DNA from: JBCBSP01 sp039819095
GTDB lineage: Bacteria > Pseudomonadota > Alphaproteobacteria > Caulobacterales > Maricaulaceae
Reading direction: 5' to 3'
Assembly (NCBI GenBank): GCA_039819095.1
Contig: JBCBSP010000001.1
Location: forward strand, 427,046 to 491,045
Length of the DNA stretch: 64,000 bases
In this document: one piece after another, positions 18,222 to 26,663 of the stretch
Numbering within the stretch: position 1 is the stretch's first letter
How the letters are laid out: every line of letters starts with the position of its first letter
Made by a program: the position numbers and the translations under genes
The notes under the pieces: generated by a model
The model's database searches: none
What the model was told of the DNA's origin: nothing
Seen by the model: only the letters and a program-made list of their open reading frames with translations

Positions 18222-19015
18222 ATGAGCCCCGCAAGCGGGCTGGACGGATCGGCATAGCGCTTCTTGGCCATCCGACCGGCCAGATAGGCTTCGCGCCCTG
18301 CGATGACGGCATGCTTCATCGCGCGCGCCATGCGCACAGGGTCCTTCGCCTCGGCGATGGCGGTGTTCATCAGCACCCCGTCACAGCCCAGCTCCATCGC
18401 GATGGCCGCGTCCGAAGCGGTGCCTACGCCCGCATCGACGATGACCGGCACATGGGCTGCTTCGATGATGAGGCGGATATTGACCGGGTTCTGGATTCCG
18501 AGCCCGGACCCGATCGGCGCGCCAAGCGGCATGATCGCGCAGCAGCCAATCTCCTCCAGACGCTTGGCGTAGACCGGATCATCGGAGCAATACACCATCA
18601 CCTCAAACCCGTCCTGGATCAGCATTTCAGCCGCTCGCAGGGTTTCGGCCATATCCGGGTAGAGATGTTTGGGATCGGACAGGACTTCCAGCTTGACCAG
18701 ATTCCAGCCGCCCGCCTCGCGCGCCAGGCGCAGCGTGCGCACAGCATCCTCGCCAGTGAAACAGCCCGCCGTATTGGGCAGGAAAACGTAATTTTGAGGG
18801 TCAATATGATCGACCAGACGATCCTGATCGGGGTCTGACAGATTCACCCGTCGCAGGGCGACCGTGATGATGTCCGCGCCGGACGCTTCAAGCGCGCGGG
18901 CGTTTTCCGCATAGCTTGCATATTTGCCGGTCCCGATGATGAGACGTGATGCGAAGCTGCGACCCGCCACGATGAGCGGGTCGGCTCCGCTCTGGGCCCT
19001 GATTGCGTCATCCAT
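18218..19015 (-). CDS. thiG: Thiazole synthase
   Basis: Forms the thiazole ring of thiamine from deoxyxylulose phosphate, dehydroglycine and the ThiS thiocarboxylate. The 265-residue (beta/alpha)8 barrel shows the Schiff-base lysine in NLVKLEVL and the phosphate-binding VDAGVGTASDAAIAMELG and VLMNTAIAEAKDP blocks, all diagnostic of ThiG. It lies 3 bp downstream of thiS, forming a two-gene operon; thiO, thiE or thiC are not seen nearby. I found no TPP riboswitch in the 104-bp gap upstream of thiS. Confidence 0.96.
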   Translation of the reverse strand: MDDAIRAQSGADPLIVAGRSFASRLIIGTGKYASYAENARALEASGADIITVALRRVNLSDPDQDRLVDHIDPQNYVFLPNTAGCFTGEDAVRTLRLAREAGGWNLVKLEVLSDPKHLYPDMAETLRAAEMLIQDGFEVMVYCSDDPVYAKRLEEIGCCAIMPLGAPIGSGLGIQNPVNIRLIIEAAHVPVIVDAGVGTASDAAIAMELGCDGVLMNTAIAEAKDPVRMARAMKHAVIAGREAYLAGRMAKKRYADPSSPLAGLI

Positions 19016-19018
19016 GGC

Positions 19019-19249
19019 TCATCCTCCTCCAACGAATTGCACGATCTCCAGCCGGTCGCCGGCCTCGATGCGCACCTCGTGATAGGCCGAGCGCGGCGCG
19101 ATCTCCAGATTGCGTTCCACCGCGACCTTGCGCGGATCAAGCTCCAGCCAGGTGATGAGCCCGCTCAGGGTCAGCCCGGCGGGCGCTTCGCGCGGTTCGC
19201 CATTGAGCTGGATGGGTATGGCGCCGGGCGGCGCACTGCGTTCGGTCAT
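19019..19249 (-). CDS. thiS: Sulfur carrier protein ThiS
   Basis: Small ubiquitin-like protein (76 residues) that carries sulfur as a C-terminal thiocarboxylate for ThiG. The sequence starts IPIQLNGEPREAP, contains the typical VAVERN motif of the family, and ends VQFVGGG; the C-terminal Gly-Gly is the functional end. The ATG at 19249 gives the normal size. An upstream in-frame ATG at 19282 would add an unsupported 11-residue extension. Confidence 0.93.
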   Translation of the reverse strand: MTERSAPPGAIPIQLNGEPREAPAGLTLSGLITWLELDPRKVAVERNLEIAPRSAYHEVRIEAGDRLEIVQFVGGG

Positions 19250-19353
19250 GAGACTGCTTGAAGGCCTTGCTTGTTTTCCCAAAGGCGTACGTCGTAATAC
19301 TCGCCGCTCATATCAAGGTTCCGCAACGGGCCTTGGCGCCGCGATGGTGGAAG

Positions 19354-19812
19354 ATGACGAAACCGATCCACATACTCAACGGTCCGAACCTCAATCTTCT
19401 GGGCGTTCGCGAGCCGGAGATCTATGGCCGCACCACTCTGGCCGAGATTGAGGCGATGTGTGCTGACAGCGCTGCGTCGCTGGGTCTGTCCATCCTTTTT
19501 CGCCAGACCAATCATGAAGGCGAGCTGATCGACTGGATACAGGAGGCGCGCGAAGCCGCCTCGGCCCTGATCATCAATCCGGCGGCCTACACGCATACCT
19601 CAGTGGCTTTGCATGACGCGCTGAAGGCTCTAGACCTTCCCGTTATCGAACTTCACCTGTCCCAACCGGCCGCCAGAGAGCCGTTTCGGGCGCACTCCTA
19701 CGCCGCTTCGGTCGTGACTGGGTCGATCAGCGGGTTCGGAGCCAACGGCTATCGCCTCGCGATTGACGCCGCCGCAGACCTGATCGGCGCCGAGCGCACG
19801 ACGAACAACTAG
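19354..19812 (+). CDS. aroQ: 3-dehydroquinate dehydratase, type II
   Basis: Third step of the shikimate pathway, 152 residues. It shows the family start ILNGPNLNLLGVREPEIYG, with the catalytic Tyr in the lid loop, then NPAAYTHTSVAL and VIELHLSQPAAREPFRAHSY. The ATG at 19354 follows GGTGGAAG. The frame opens further upstream without similarity. It is the first gene of the aroQ-accB-accC run that is conserved in alphaproteobacteria. Confidence 0.96.
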   Translation: MTKPIHILNGPNLNLLGVREPEIYGRTTLAEIEAMCADSAASLGLSILFRQTNHEGELIDWIQEAREAASALIINPAAYTHTSVALHDALKALDLPVIELHLSQPAAREPFRAHSYAASVVTGSISGFGANGYRLAIDAAADLIGAERTTNN

Positions 19813-19831
19813 GATCAAGGAACACACGCCC

Positions 19832-20317
19832 ATGGCCAGCACCAAGCCGTCTTCGATCGACTCCAAGCTCGTGCGCGAGTTGGCGGAGATCCTCAGAGAG
19901 ACCGAGCTGACCGAAATCGAAGTGGAACGCGACGAGCTGCGCATCCGTGTCGCGCGGGAACTGACCGCCGCTCCGGTCGTGCAGGCGGCGGCCCCCGTCG
20001 CAGCCCCCGCCCCGGTCGCGGCGAGCGCGAGCGCTGCGCCTGAGACACCTGCGCCGAGCGGCGCCGCCGACGCGGCCAGCCATCCCGGCGCGGTCACATC
20101 GCCCATGGTCGGCACCGCCTATCTGCGACCAAGCCCGGACGCCTCAGCCTTCGTCAAAGCGGGCGACAGCGTGAAAGCCGGAGACACGGTTCTGCTGGTG
20201 GAGGCGATGAAGACCTTCAATCCGATCACTGCGCCCAAGGACGGCGTCGTGTCCGAACTCCTCGTCAGCGACGCCCAGCCGGTGGAATACGGCGAGCCGC
20301 TCTTCATCCTGACCTGA
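19832..20317 (+). CDS. accB: Biotin carboxyl carrier protein of acetyl-CoA carboxylase
   Basis: Carries biotin between the carboxylase and transferase halves of acetyl-CoA carboxylase, 161 residues. A helical N-terminal domain (about 1-50) is followed by an Ala/Pro-rich flexible linker (about 51-80) and the biotinyl domain, with the modified lysine in VEAMKTFNPI. It lies 19 bp after aroQ and 19 bp before accC, so the three are almost certainly one operon. Confidence 0.96.
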   Translation: MASTKPSSIDSKLVRELAEILRETELTEIEVERDELRIRVARELTAAPVVQAAAPVAAPAPVAASASAAPETPAPSGAADAASHPGAVTSPMVGTAYLRPSPDASAFVKAGDSVKAGDTVLLVEAMKTFNPITAPKDGVVSELLVSDAQPVEYGEPLFILT

Positions 20318-20336
20318 GCGAAAAGCGGGCGAACCG

Positions 20337-21683
20337 ATGTTTGACAAGATCCTCATCGCCAATCGCGGCGAGATCGCGCTGCGGGTCCACCGCGCCTGTC
20401 AGGAAATGGGCATTCGCACCGTTGCGGTGCACTCCGAAGCCGACACTGATGCGATGCATGTCCGGCTGGCTGATGAGAGCGTCTGCATCGGCCCGCCGCC
20501 AGCCAATCTGAGCTATCTGAACGTGCCGGCGATCATCGCCGCTGCGGAGATCACCAACGCCCAGGCCATCCATCCCGGCTATGGATTCCTGTCCGAAAAC
20601 GCCCGCTTCGCTGAAATCGTCGAGGCCCATGGGCTGACCTTTATCGGACCAAAGCCGGACACGATCCGGCTGATGGGCGACAAGATCACCGCCAAACAGG
20701 CCGCTATGGACGCCGGCATCCCGGTCGTGCCGGGCTCTGATGGGGCGATTGAGGACATGGGCGAAGCGCGCAAGGTTGCGCGCAAGATCGGATTTCCCGT
20801 GCTGATCAAGGCCGCGTCGGGCGGCGGCGGGCGCGGCATGAAGGTCGCTGAAGACGAAGCCTCGCTGGAAACCGCTCTGCAGACCGCCTCCTCAGAAGCG
20901 CAAGCCGCCTTCGGCGACGGCGCGGTCTATATCGAAAAATATCTCGGCAAGCCGCGGCATATCGAAATCCAGGTGATGGCCGACGAGCATGGCAATGTCG
21001 TGCATCTGGGCGAACGGGACTGTTCGCTGCAGCGACGCCACCAGAAAATCCTCGAAGAAGCCCCTTCCGTGGCTCTGGATGAAGCCGCGCGCGCAAAGAT
21101 CGGCAAGACCGTCACCGACGCGGTCCGGGCCATCGGCTATCGCGGCGCCGGCACGGTGGAGTTCCTCTACGAGAACGGCGAGTTCTACTTCATCGAGATG
21201 AATACCCGTCTGCAGGTGGAACACCCGGTCACTGAAGCGATCAGCAAAATTGACCTGGTTCGCGAACAGATCCTGGTCGCAGACGGTCAGCCGCTCGATA
21301 TCCGACAGGAGGATATCGTCCTGGAAGGCTGGTCCATCGAATGCCGGATCAATGCCGAGGACCCGGCCACCTTCGCGCCCTCGCCAGGGCGGGTCACCGA
21401 GTTTCATGCGCCCGGCGGGCTCGGCGTACGCTTCGATTCAGGGCTCTATGCGGGCTATTCCATCCCGCCCTATTATGACAGCATGATCGGCAAGCTGATC
21501 GTGCACGGGCGGGATCGCGACGAAGCGCTGATGCGTCTGCGCAGGGCGCTGCAGGAAACGGTGATCGGCGGGATCAAGACGACGATCCCGCTGCATCTTG
21601 AGCTCCTGAAGGAGGCCGATTTCCTGTCCGGCGATTATCACATTCGCTGGCTGGAAACCTGGCTGGCCGAACGCGACGACTAA
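20337..21683 (+). CDS. accC: Biotin carboxylase subunit of acetyl-CoA carboxylase
   Basis: ATP-dependent carboxylation of biotin on AccB, first step of fatty acid synthesis. At 448 residues it is full length. It begins FDKILIANRGEIALRV. The ATP-grasp domain shows AASGGGGRGMKV, and the catalytic core shows EMNTRLQVEHPVTE. The C-terminal biotin carboxylase domain ends near residue 445. It is the last gene of the aroQ-accB-accC operon; aat follows 67 bp later on the same strand. Confidence 0.97.
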   Translation: MFDKILIANRGEIALRVHRACQEMGIRTVAVHSEADTDAMHVRLADESVCIGPPPANLSYLNVPAIIAAAEITNAQAIHPGYGFLSENARFAEIVEAHGLTFIGPKPDTIRLMGDKITAKQAAMDAGIPVVPGSDGAIEDMGEARKVARKIGFPVLIKAASGGGGRGMKVAEDEASLETALQTASSEAQAAFGDGAVYIEKYLGKPRHIEIQVMADEHGNVVHLGERDCSLQRRHQKILEEAPSVALDEAARAKIGKTVTDAVRAIGYRGAGTVEFLYENGEFYFIEMNTRLQVEHPVTEAISKIDLVREQILVADGQPLDIRQEDIVLEGWSIECRINAEDPATFAPSPGRVTEFHAPGGLGVRFDSGLYAGYSIPPYYDSMIGKLIVHGRDRDEALMRLRRALQETVIGGIKTTIPLHLELLKEADFLSGDYHIRWLETWLAERDD

Positions 21684-21750
21684 CGTCGCCGGCGCTGCGA
21701 GCTGGGTCCGGGCCGCGGTGAAGCCGGCGTCTCGCAGGGGAAGGACCGGA

Positions 21751-22401
21751 ATGCGCGGCTTTGGCGTGGAGGAATTGCTGGCCTGCTATGCGCGCGGCGT
21801 CTTTCCGATGGCCGAAGCGCGCGACGATCCGCGAATCTTTCTTCTCAACCCTGATGAGCGCGGCGTCATCCCGCTGGACGCCTTCCACATCCCGCGCAGT
21901 CTGGCGCGTGCGGTGAAACGCGAAACCTTCGACATCACCGTCAATCAGAGCTTTGAAGACGTGGTGGCGGCCTGCGCCGAACCGGCGCCGGGGCGCGATG
22001 AGACCTGGATCAACGAGCCGATCGAACGGCTGTATCGCGAGATGCACGCACAGGGCCACGCACACAGCATCGAAGCGCGCCGGGACGGCCGTCTGGTTGG
22101 CGGACTGTATGGCGTGACCCTGGGCGGCGCCTTCTTCGGCGAGAGCATGTTCTCACTGGAGGCCGACGCCTCGAAAGTGGCGCTGGTGCATCTGGTGGCG
22201 CGGCTCAAGGCGGGACGTTTTGCACTGCTCGACACCCAGTTCATCACCAGTCATCTGGAGCGTTTCGGCGCGGTGACGGTGGAGCGGCGAGCCTATTTGC
22301 GCACGCTGACCGCAGCGATTGGCGTTGAGGCGGATTTTTTCGCCATGGCGCAAGGCCAAAGCGGGCGTCAGATCCTGCAGTCAATCACCCAGACATCATA
22401 G
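21751..22401 (+). CDS. aat: Leucyl/phenylalanyl-tRNA-protein transferase
   Basis: Adds Leu or Phe to proteins with N-terminal Arg or Lys, marking them for ClpS/ClpAP degradation. The 216-residue protein starts RGFGVEELLACYARGVFPMA and contains GGLYGVTLGGAFFGESMFS, the hallmark GNAT-like core, and a LLDTQFITSHLERFGA block. The ATG at 21751 has a GGGGAAGGA site. A GTG at 21718 is possible but less likely. The last 34 bp overlap the 3' end of the convergent DUF2155 gene. Confidence 0.95.
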   Translation: MRGFGVEELLACYARGVFPMAEARDDPRIFLLNPDERGVIPLDAFHIPRSLARAVKRETFDITVNQSFEDVVAACAEPAPGRDETWINEPIERLYREMHAQGHAHSIEARRDGRLVGGLYGVTLGGAFFGESMFSLEADASKVALVHLVARLKAGRFALLDTQFITSHLERFGAVTVERRAYLRTLTAAIGVEADFFAMAQGQSGRQILQSITQTS

Positions 22402-22814
22402 ACCGGATGCTCCAGCGCGTTCAGCGCCGGGCTCGACGCGAACATCCAGCCTGAAAAAACCTGCTCGCCTTCGGTCTCGCGACCGGATCCGTCGGTGCGA
22501 CGGTCGTCAATCTCAATGAAAGCGAAGACTTCCGGGGGTTCTTCCGGCGGGCGCTTGCGACAATACTGAACTGTCAGGCTGAGCGCGCCGAACTCCACTA
22601 CCTCGCCGACCGGCGCCTCAAAATCGCGCGTGCGCGCCGTCACCTTGTCCAGCCCGCGCAACACCGCCACCGAGCCCGGCTCAGAGGACAACGACGCGCG
22701 CTCATCAACCCGCAGGCCCGCCTCGCCAACGGACGCATCGTCGCGCATGTCCGGCGCGGCGGCGTCCTGCACACTGATCAGGGTCATAGCAAACAAAAGA
22801 GCGCTAAGCGTCAT
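22368..22814 (-). CDS. DUF2155 domain-containing periplasmic protein
   Basis: A 148-residue exported protein with a short N-terminal hydrophobic segment, probably a signal peptide cut near QDAAA. The DUF2155 domain spans about residues 52-148: VLRGLDKVTARTRDFEAPVG, LSLTVQYCRKRPPEEPPEVF, and the C-terminal FSGWMFASSPALNALEHPVYDVWV pattern. Two Cys are present, one near the extreme C-terminus. The family occurs next to aat in many alphaproteobacteria but has no established function. Its 3' end overlaps aat on the other strand. The NDUFA12-like gene lies 54 bp upstream on the same strand. Confidence 0.85.
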   Translation of the reverse strand: MTLSALLFAMTLISVQDAAAPDMRDDASVGEAGLRVDERASLSSEPGSVAVLRGLDKVTARTRDFEAPVGEVVEFGALSLTVQYCRKRPPEEPPEVFAFIEIDDRRTDGSGRETEGEQVFSGWMFASSPALNALEHPVYDVWVIDCRI

Positions 22815-22868
22815 GAGGTCACGCTGTCACGGATTTGCGGCGAAGTCGGGGCCGGCAACGCCAAAATC

Positions 22869-23273
22869 TCAGTCTTCCGGCGCCCAGGATTCGTAATCGG
22901 CCGACGTCGCCTGGCGCTTGCGCGGACCGGCCAGCGAACCGGTCGGGCGATACGCGAAGACCGTGCCGGTCATGTTCGGCTTGTGATCAAGCTCCCAGGC
23001 CTGACGGCGCAGGGGCGCGTCGATCGGGGCATCTTCAAAAGTGTGATGCAGCCAGCCATGCCAGTCCGCCGGCACGCGGCTGGCGTCCGCATAGCCATTA
23101 TAGACTATCCAGCGTCGTTTCTGGCCTTCGGCGCCGGAGGCTTTGCGCTCCTGGTAGTATTTATTGCCGAAATCATCCTTGCCGACATACGCGCCGCTGC
23201 GCGCAATCGTGAAGAAGGTCCCCGGCGTAGCGCCGTCCCACCAGGCGAAGAGCTTGCCGATCAGGCCGAGCAT
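22869..23273 (-). CDS. NADH:ubiquinone oxidoreductase accessory subunit NDUFA12
   Basis: A 134-residue homologue of the mitochondrial complex I supernumerary subunit NDUFA12 (B17.2), found in alphaproteobacteria. Diagnostic blocks are GTFFTIARSGAYVGKDDFGN, KYYQE, RRWIVYNGYADASRVPADWH and GWLHHTFEDAP. The C-terminus (AYRPTGSLAGPRKRQATSAD..SWAPED) is also typical. It binds the peripheral arm and stabilises complex I. The ATG at 23273 gives the family start LGLIGKLFAWWDG; the upstream in-frame extension has no similarity. Confidence 0.93.
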   Translation of the reverse strand: MLGLIGKLFAWWDGATPGTFFTIARSGAYVGKDDFGNKYYQERKASGAEGQKRRWIVYNGYADASRVPADWHGWLHHTFEDAPIDAPLRRQAWELDHKPNMTGTVFAYRPTGSLAGPRKRQATSADYESWAPED

Positions 23274-23454
23274 GGCTGTCTCATCCTCAATAAGGTTCGC
23301 GGCGGAATATGCCGATACGGACCGGTGCGGTCCAGAGCGCGCACGCACCCGGCGCCGGATTTCGACTCCTGAGGCCTGCTCCCGGTATCCTTAGCGGTGA
23401 TTCGGCGTCTGGCCTTGCCTGGAAGCGCGCGCCGCGCCTGCATGAGGATGTACA

Positions 23455-25995
23455 ATGAGCCTGGAACCCCGCCTGACCCAGCCCGGTGACGATCCGCTCG
23501 ATGCGGTGCGCTTCACCGCGCGTCCCCTGTTCACCGCCGACCCCGATCTGATCGATGGCGAAGCCGGGGTAAACATCCAGGCGCCGCAGGACTGGCCCGC
23601 CTCAGCCTGCGCGGCTTTCGCCGCCCTCTCCGATGCGCGTTTCGACGCCGATCTGGACGTGGCGCCGACCCTAACCGCACTAGCCGATACGCTGGGCGAC
23701 GGGGACAGGCTGGGGCGCGCTGAACGTCTGGCCGGCCTCCTCGCGCGCGAAGCCTGCCCGGTGGCCGGGTTATGGCGTGGAGAAGCTCTCCTCAGACGGG
23801 TCGATTCGCCGGTCGCGCCTGCTGAGCAAGCGCTGGAACAGGTTCAGACGATCCAGAATGCGGCCATGAGCGCAGCCGCCGCCGATGTTGGCGCAAGAAT
23901 ATTGCGCGACCGGCTCGAAGCGGTGGCGGCGGCCTGTGTGAATTGCGATGGCGAGGCGCAGGAGTGCTTCGATCCGCGCCGCAATCGTGCGCTGGCCCGC
24001 GCCATCCGCGACGCCCGCCGCGACGGGGCTCCGGACGCGATGATTGAACGCGCGATCGCCCGCGCACGCCACGGCCATGTCGAGATGGAGGCCGGGCTGG
24101 ATCAAGCCCCTGCGCCAGCGCCAGCTCAAACTCTGCACCTGCCGGCCGCCCTGGTTGTCGCCGGAGCAGACGGGGCCGACACCACAGCGAAGCATCTGCT
24201 AACGCGCGTGGCGGAATGCGTCTGGACCCATGGCCAGCCGGCGATCCGATTCACCGAGGCTGAGGCGGGCATCACACCGACGGCGATCATCCTGAACCTG
24301 GCCGCCTTCGCCCGTGCCGAGACCGGCTTCGACCAGACCGCCCTCGCCCACGCTGCCGGGCTCTGGGGGGAGGCGGCGCAAAAAGCCGGTGGCGCGCTGG
24401 AACTCGCCGGCCTCGGCGCAGCGCTCATGGCCGCGGGGCTGGCTTATGATTCACCGGAGGCACGCCAGACCGCCGGCGCCATCATCGAATGCGTGCGCCA
24501 AGCTGCGCCCTGCCCGCTTCGCCTGAGCGCGCTGGCGCCGGCGGAGTTCGCCTTCCTCAGCGCCGAATCGGTGGGCGCCGCCCCGCTTGCCTCCCTCATC
24601 ATCACTGAAACCGGAACCGCCAAACGACCCGCCAACGCTGTGCTTGCGGCGCTGGCTCGCATGGAGCCGGATCGTCGCGACCCGGCTCTGCAAAGGCTCA
24701 TCGGAAGCGGGACGCTGCAGGGCCTGAATGCCGGCTGGATCACTGCATTGCGCGAGCGCGGGCTGAACGATGCAGCGCTTGAACGCATCGAAACGGCGCT
24801 CAGCGAGGGCGCGCCCGTCCGCCACGCCTTCAATCGATGGACGATCGGCGAGGAGATCGCCCTTCGCGCCGGACTCAGCCCCGACCAGATCGAAAGCGCC
24901 GGCCCGCGCCTCCTGGAGGCGTTCGGCGTTTCATCCATTGAAGTCGATGCCGCTGAGCGCTGGGTGCATGGCGCTGGCGAGCTGGAAACCTGTTCGGCCT
25001 TGAGCGAGGACGAGCGAGCGGTCTTCGCCGCACCGGATGTGGAGGCGCGTCTGGCTATGGCCGCCAGCGTGGAAGCCGCCCTGCAGGCCAGCGCCGGTAT
25101 CGAGCTGGTTCTTCCCGCCGAGGCCAGCGCGGCGGACACCGCAGAGATCATCGCACGCGCCGCCGAACACGGCGTCAGCGGCCTTCGCCTGCGCCGGGAA
25201 GGTGAAGCGCTCTACGATCTTCTCGGAGCCATCGAGTTTGACGGCGGCGATGCCGGGCGGCGCGGCGTCATTACTGAGGAGCGCGTGGTCGAAAAGCTCG
25301 TCGAACGCGTCATCGAGACCGGCGCTTCACGGCGCAAGCTGCCTGACCGGCGCAAGGGCTATATCCAGAAAGCCACTGTGGGCGGACACAAAGTCTATCT
25401 GCACACCGGCGAGTTCGATGATGGAGCGCTGGGGGAGATCTTCATCGACATGCACAAGGAAGGCGCCTCCTTCCGCTCGCTGATGAATAATTTCGCCATC
25501 GCCATCTCCATCGGCCTGCAATACGGCGTGCCGCTGGAAGAATATGTCGACGCCTATCTGTTCACCCGCTTCGAACCGTCCGGCGCGGTGGACGGCAATG
25601 ACTCGGTGAAATACGCCAACTCCATCCTGGACTATATTTTCCGCGAGCTGGCCGTATCTTATCTCGACCGTGAAGACCTCGCCCAGCACGAGCCTGACAC
25701 ATCCGATCATTCCAATCTGGGTCGCGGCGTGGCGAAGGAAAAACTGGCGACGGGCCAGGACGCAGCCCGGCTCATCTCACACGGGTTTTCCCGCGGCCAT
25801 CTGCCCAGCAATGTGGTGATGTTCGGCGCCAAACCGCACGCCGGAGCCGCCTCCCAACCCGACATATCCGCCGAGCCAGCGTCGGAATATTCCGGGGAGC
25901 CTTGCCCCGATTGCGGCCATTTCACCCTGCTGGAAGGCGCAGGCGGACTGACATGCGACGCCTGCGGCTGGGCCGGAGCGGCGGCGGAAGTCTAG
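23455..25995 (+). CDS. Degenerate NrdJ-like (class II ribonucleotide reductase) paralogue with intact TSCPD-type C-terminus
   Basis: An 846-residue protein. Residues about 626-746 (RKLPDRRKGYIQKATVGG, FIDMHKEGASFRSLMNNFA, GLQYGVPLEEYVDAYLF, SILDYIFRELAVSYL) match the C-terminal domain of alphaproteobacterial B12-dependent ribonucleotide reductases closely. Residues 815-845 form a zinc ribbon (CPDCG..CDACG). The N-terminal ~600 residues follow the same enzyme's layout faintly: ECFDPRRNRALARAIRDARR near 169, AFNRWTIGEEIA near 460. The catalytic Asn-Pro-Cys-Xaa-Glu motif is absent, and the region is much shorter than a ~1200-residue NrdJ. It is therefore probably not a working reductase; a regulatory or structural role is possible. 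The frame is intact, with ATG at 23455 after GAGGATG. Confidence 0.75.
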   Translation: MSLEPRLTQPGDDPLDAVRFTARPLFTADPDLIDGEAGVNIQAPQDWPASACAAFAALSDARFDADLDVAPTLTALADTLGDGDRLGRAERLAGLLAREACPVAGLWRGEALLRRVDSPVAPAEQALEQVQTIQNAAMSAAAADVGARILRDRLEAVAAACVNCDGEAQECFDPRRNRALARAIRDARRDGAPDAMIERAIARARHGHVEMEAGLDQAPAPAPAQTLHLPAALVVAGADGADTTAKHLLTRVAECVWTHGQPAIRFTEAEAGITPTAIILNLAAFARAETGFDQTALAHAAGLWGEAAQKAGGALELAGLGAALMAAGLAYDSPEARQTAGAIIECVRQAAPCPLRLSALAPAEFAFLSAESVGAAPLASLIITETGTAKRPANAVLAALARMEPDRRDPALQRLIGSGTLQGLNAGWITALRERGLNDAALERIETALSEGAPVRHAFNRWTIGEEIALRAGLSPDQIESAGPRLLEAFGVSSIEVDAAERWVHGAGELETCSALSEDERAVFAAPDVEARLAMAASVEAALQASAGIELVLPAEASAADTAEIIARAAEHGVSGLRLRREGEALYDLLGAIEFDGGDAGRRGVITEERVVEKLVERVIETGASRRKLPDRRKGYIQKATVGGHKVYLHTGEFDDGALGEIFIDMHKEGASFRSLMNNFAIAISIGLQYGVPLEEYVDAYLFTRFEPSGAVDGNDSVKYANSILDYIFRELAVSYLDREDLAQHEPDTSDHSNLGRGVAKEKLATGQDAARLISHGFSRGHLPSNVVMFGAKPHAGAASQPDISAEPASEYSGEPCPDCGHFTLLEGAGGLTCDACGWAGAAAEV

Positions 25996-26071
25996 CGCAC
26001 ACGGCCCAAGCGGTCGGTTTCTTGCTGGGCAAGGGCGACTACAGGCTCTGCGCTTGAGGATTCGTATCGCG

Positions 26072-26560
26072 ATGAAACACATCTTCGCCGCCTTGTTGCT
26101 GGCCGCCGGGATTTTGGCGCCGGCCCATGCTCAGAACGCCAGCGAAATCGCCCGGATTCAGGACGGGCGCTCCTGCGCGGGCTGCAATCTGTTCCAGGCT
26201 GATCTGGCCTATCTGGATCTGCCGGGCGTGGATGTGTCCGGCGCGCGTCTGCGCCAGGCCGATCTCAGCCTGGCCACGATGAACCGCGCGAACTTCTCGC
26301 GCGCCGATCTGTCCATTTCCAACCTGTTCGGCGCCCGTTTCACCGGCGCCAGCTTCGCCCACGCCGATCTCAGCCGGGCGGTTCTGGTCGGCGCGCATTT
26401 CGGCGGTGCGGACATGACCGGCGCCAATCTGGAAGGTGCAAACCTGTCCGGTGCTGAATTGCACGAGGCGCGCGGGCTGACCCAAGCGCAGCTCAGTCGC
26501 GCCTGCGGCGATGCCCGCACCCGACTTCCCGCCGGTCTGAGCACGCCGGCCTGCCGCTAA
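26072..26560 (+). CDS. Secreted pentapeptide-repeat protein (short)
   Basis: A 162-residue protein with a signal peptide (MKHIFAALLLAAGILAPAHA). A GRSCAGCNLFQADL cap carrying a CxxC pair follows. About 17 tandem pentapeptides of A(D/N)LSx type (about residues 42-128) then form a right-handed quadrilateral beta-helix. The C-terminal GLTQAQLSRACGDARTRLP..PAC block is a recurring ending of proteobacterial members. Function is unknown; such folds act as rigid binding surfaces. It is the first of two related genes 103 bp apart. An earlier in-frame ATG (26054) adds six residues before the signal peptide. Confidence 0.85.
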   Translation: MKHIFAALLLAAGILAPAHAQNASEIARIQDGRSCAGCNLFQADLAYLDLPGVDVSGARLRQADLSLATMNRANFSRADLSISNLFGARFTGASFAHADLSRAVLVGAHFGGADMTGANLEGANLSGAELHEARGLTQAQLSRACGDARTRLPAGLSTPACR

Positions 26561-26663
26561 ACGAAGGCGTTACAACTCTGGCCGGATCATTGCCGCATTC
26601 CGGCCCGCATCTTACTGCGATTTAAGTCGAACCGGCGCTCCGCTCAGGCTAGGTATAACGGTC

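Noticed and set aside
19250..19353. Possible TPP riboswitch upstream of thiS
   Set aside because: No THI-box consensus (CTGAGA or ACCTGATC-type blocks) is visible in the 104-bp gap.
23274..23454. Possible cobalamin riboswitch upstream of the NrdJ-like gene
   Set aside because: No B12-box (GCCACTG) or matching secondary structure could be recognised.
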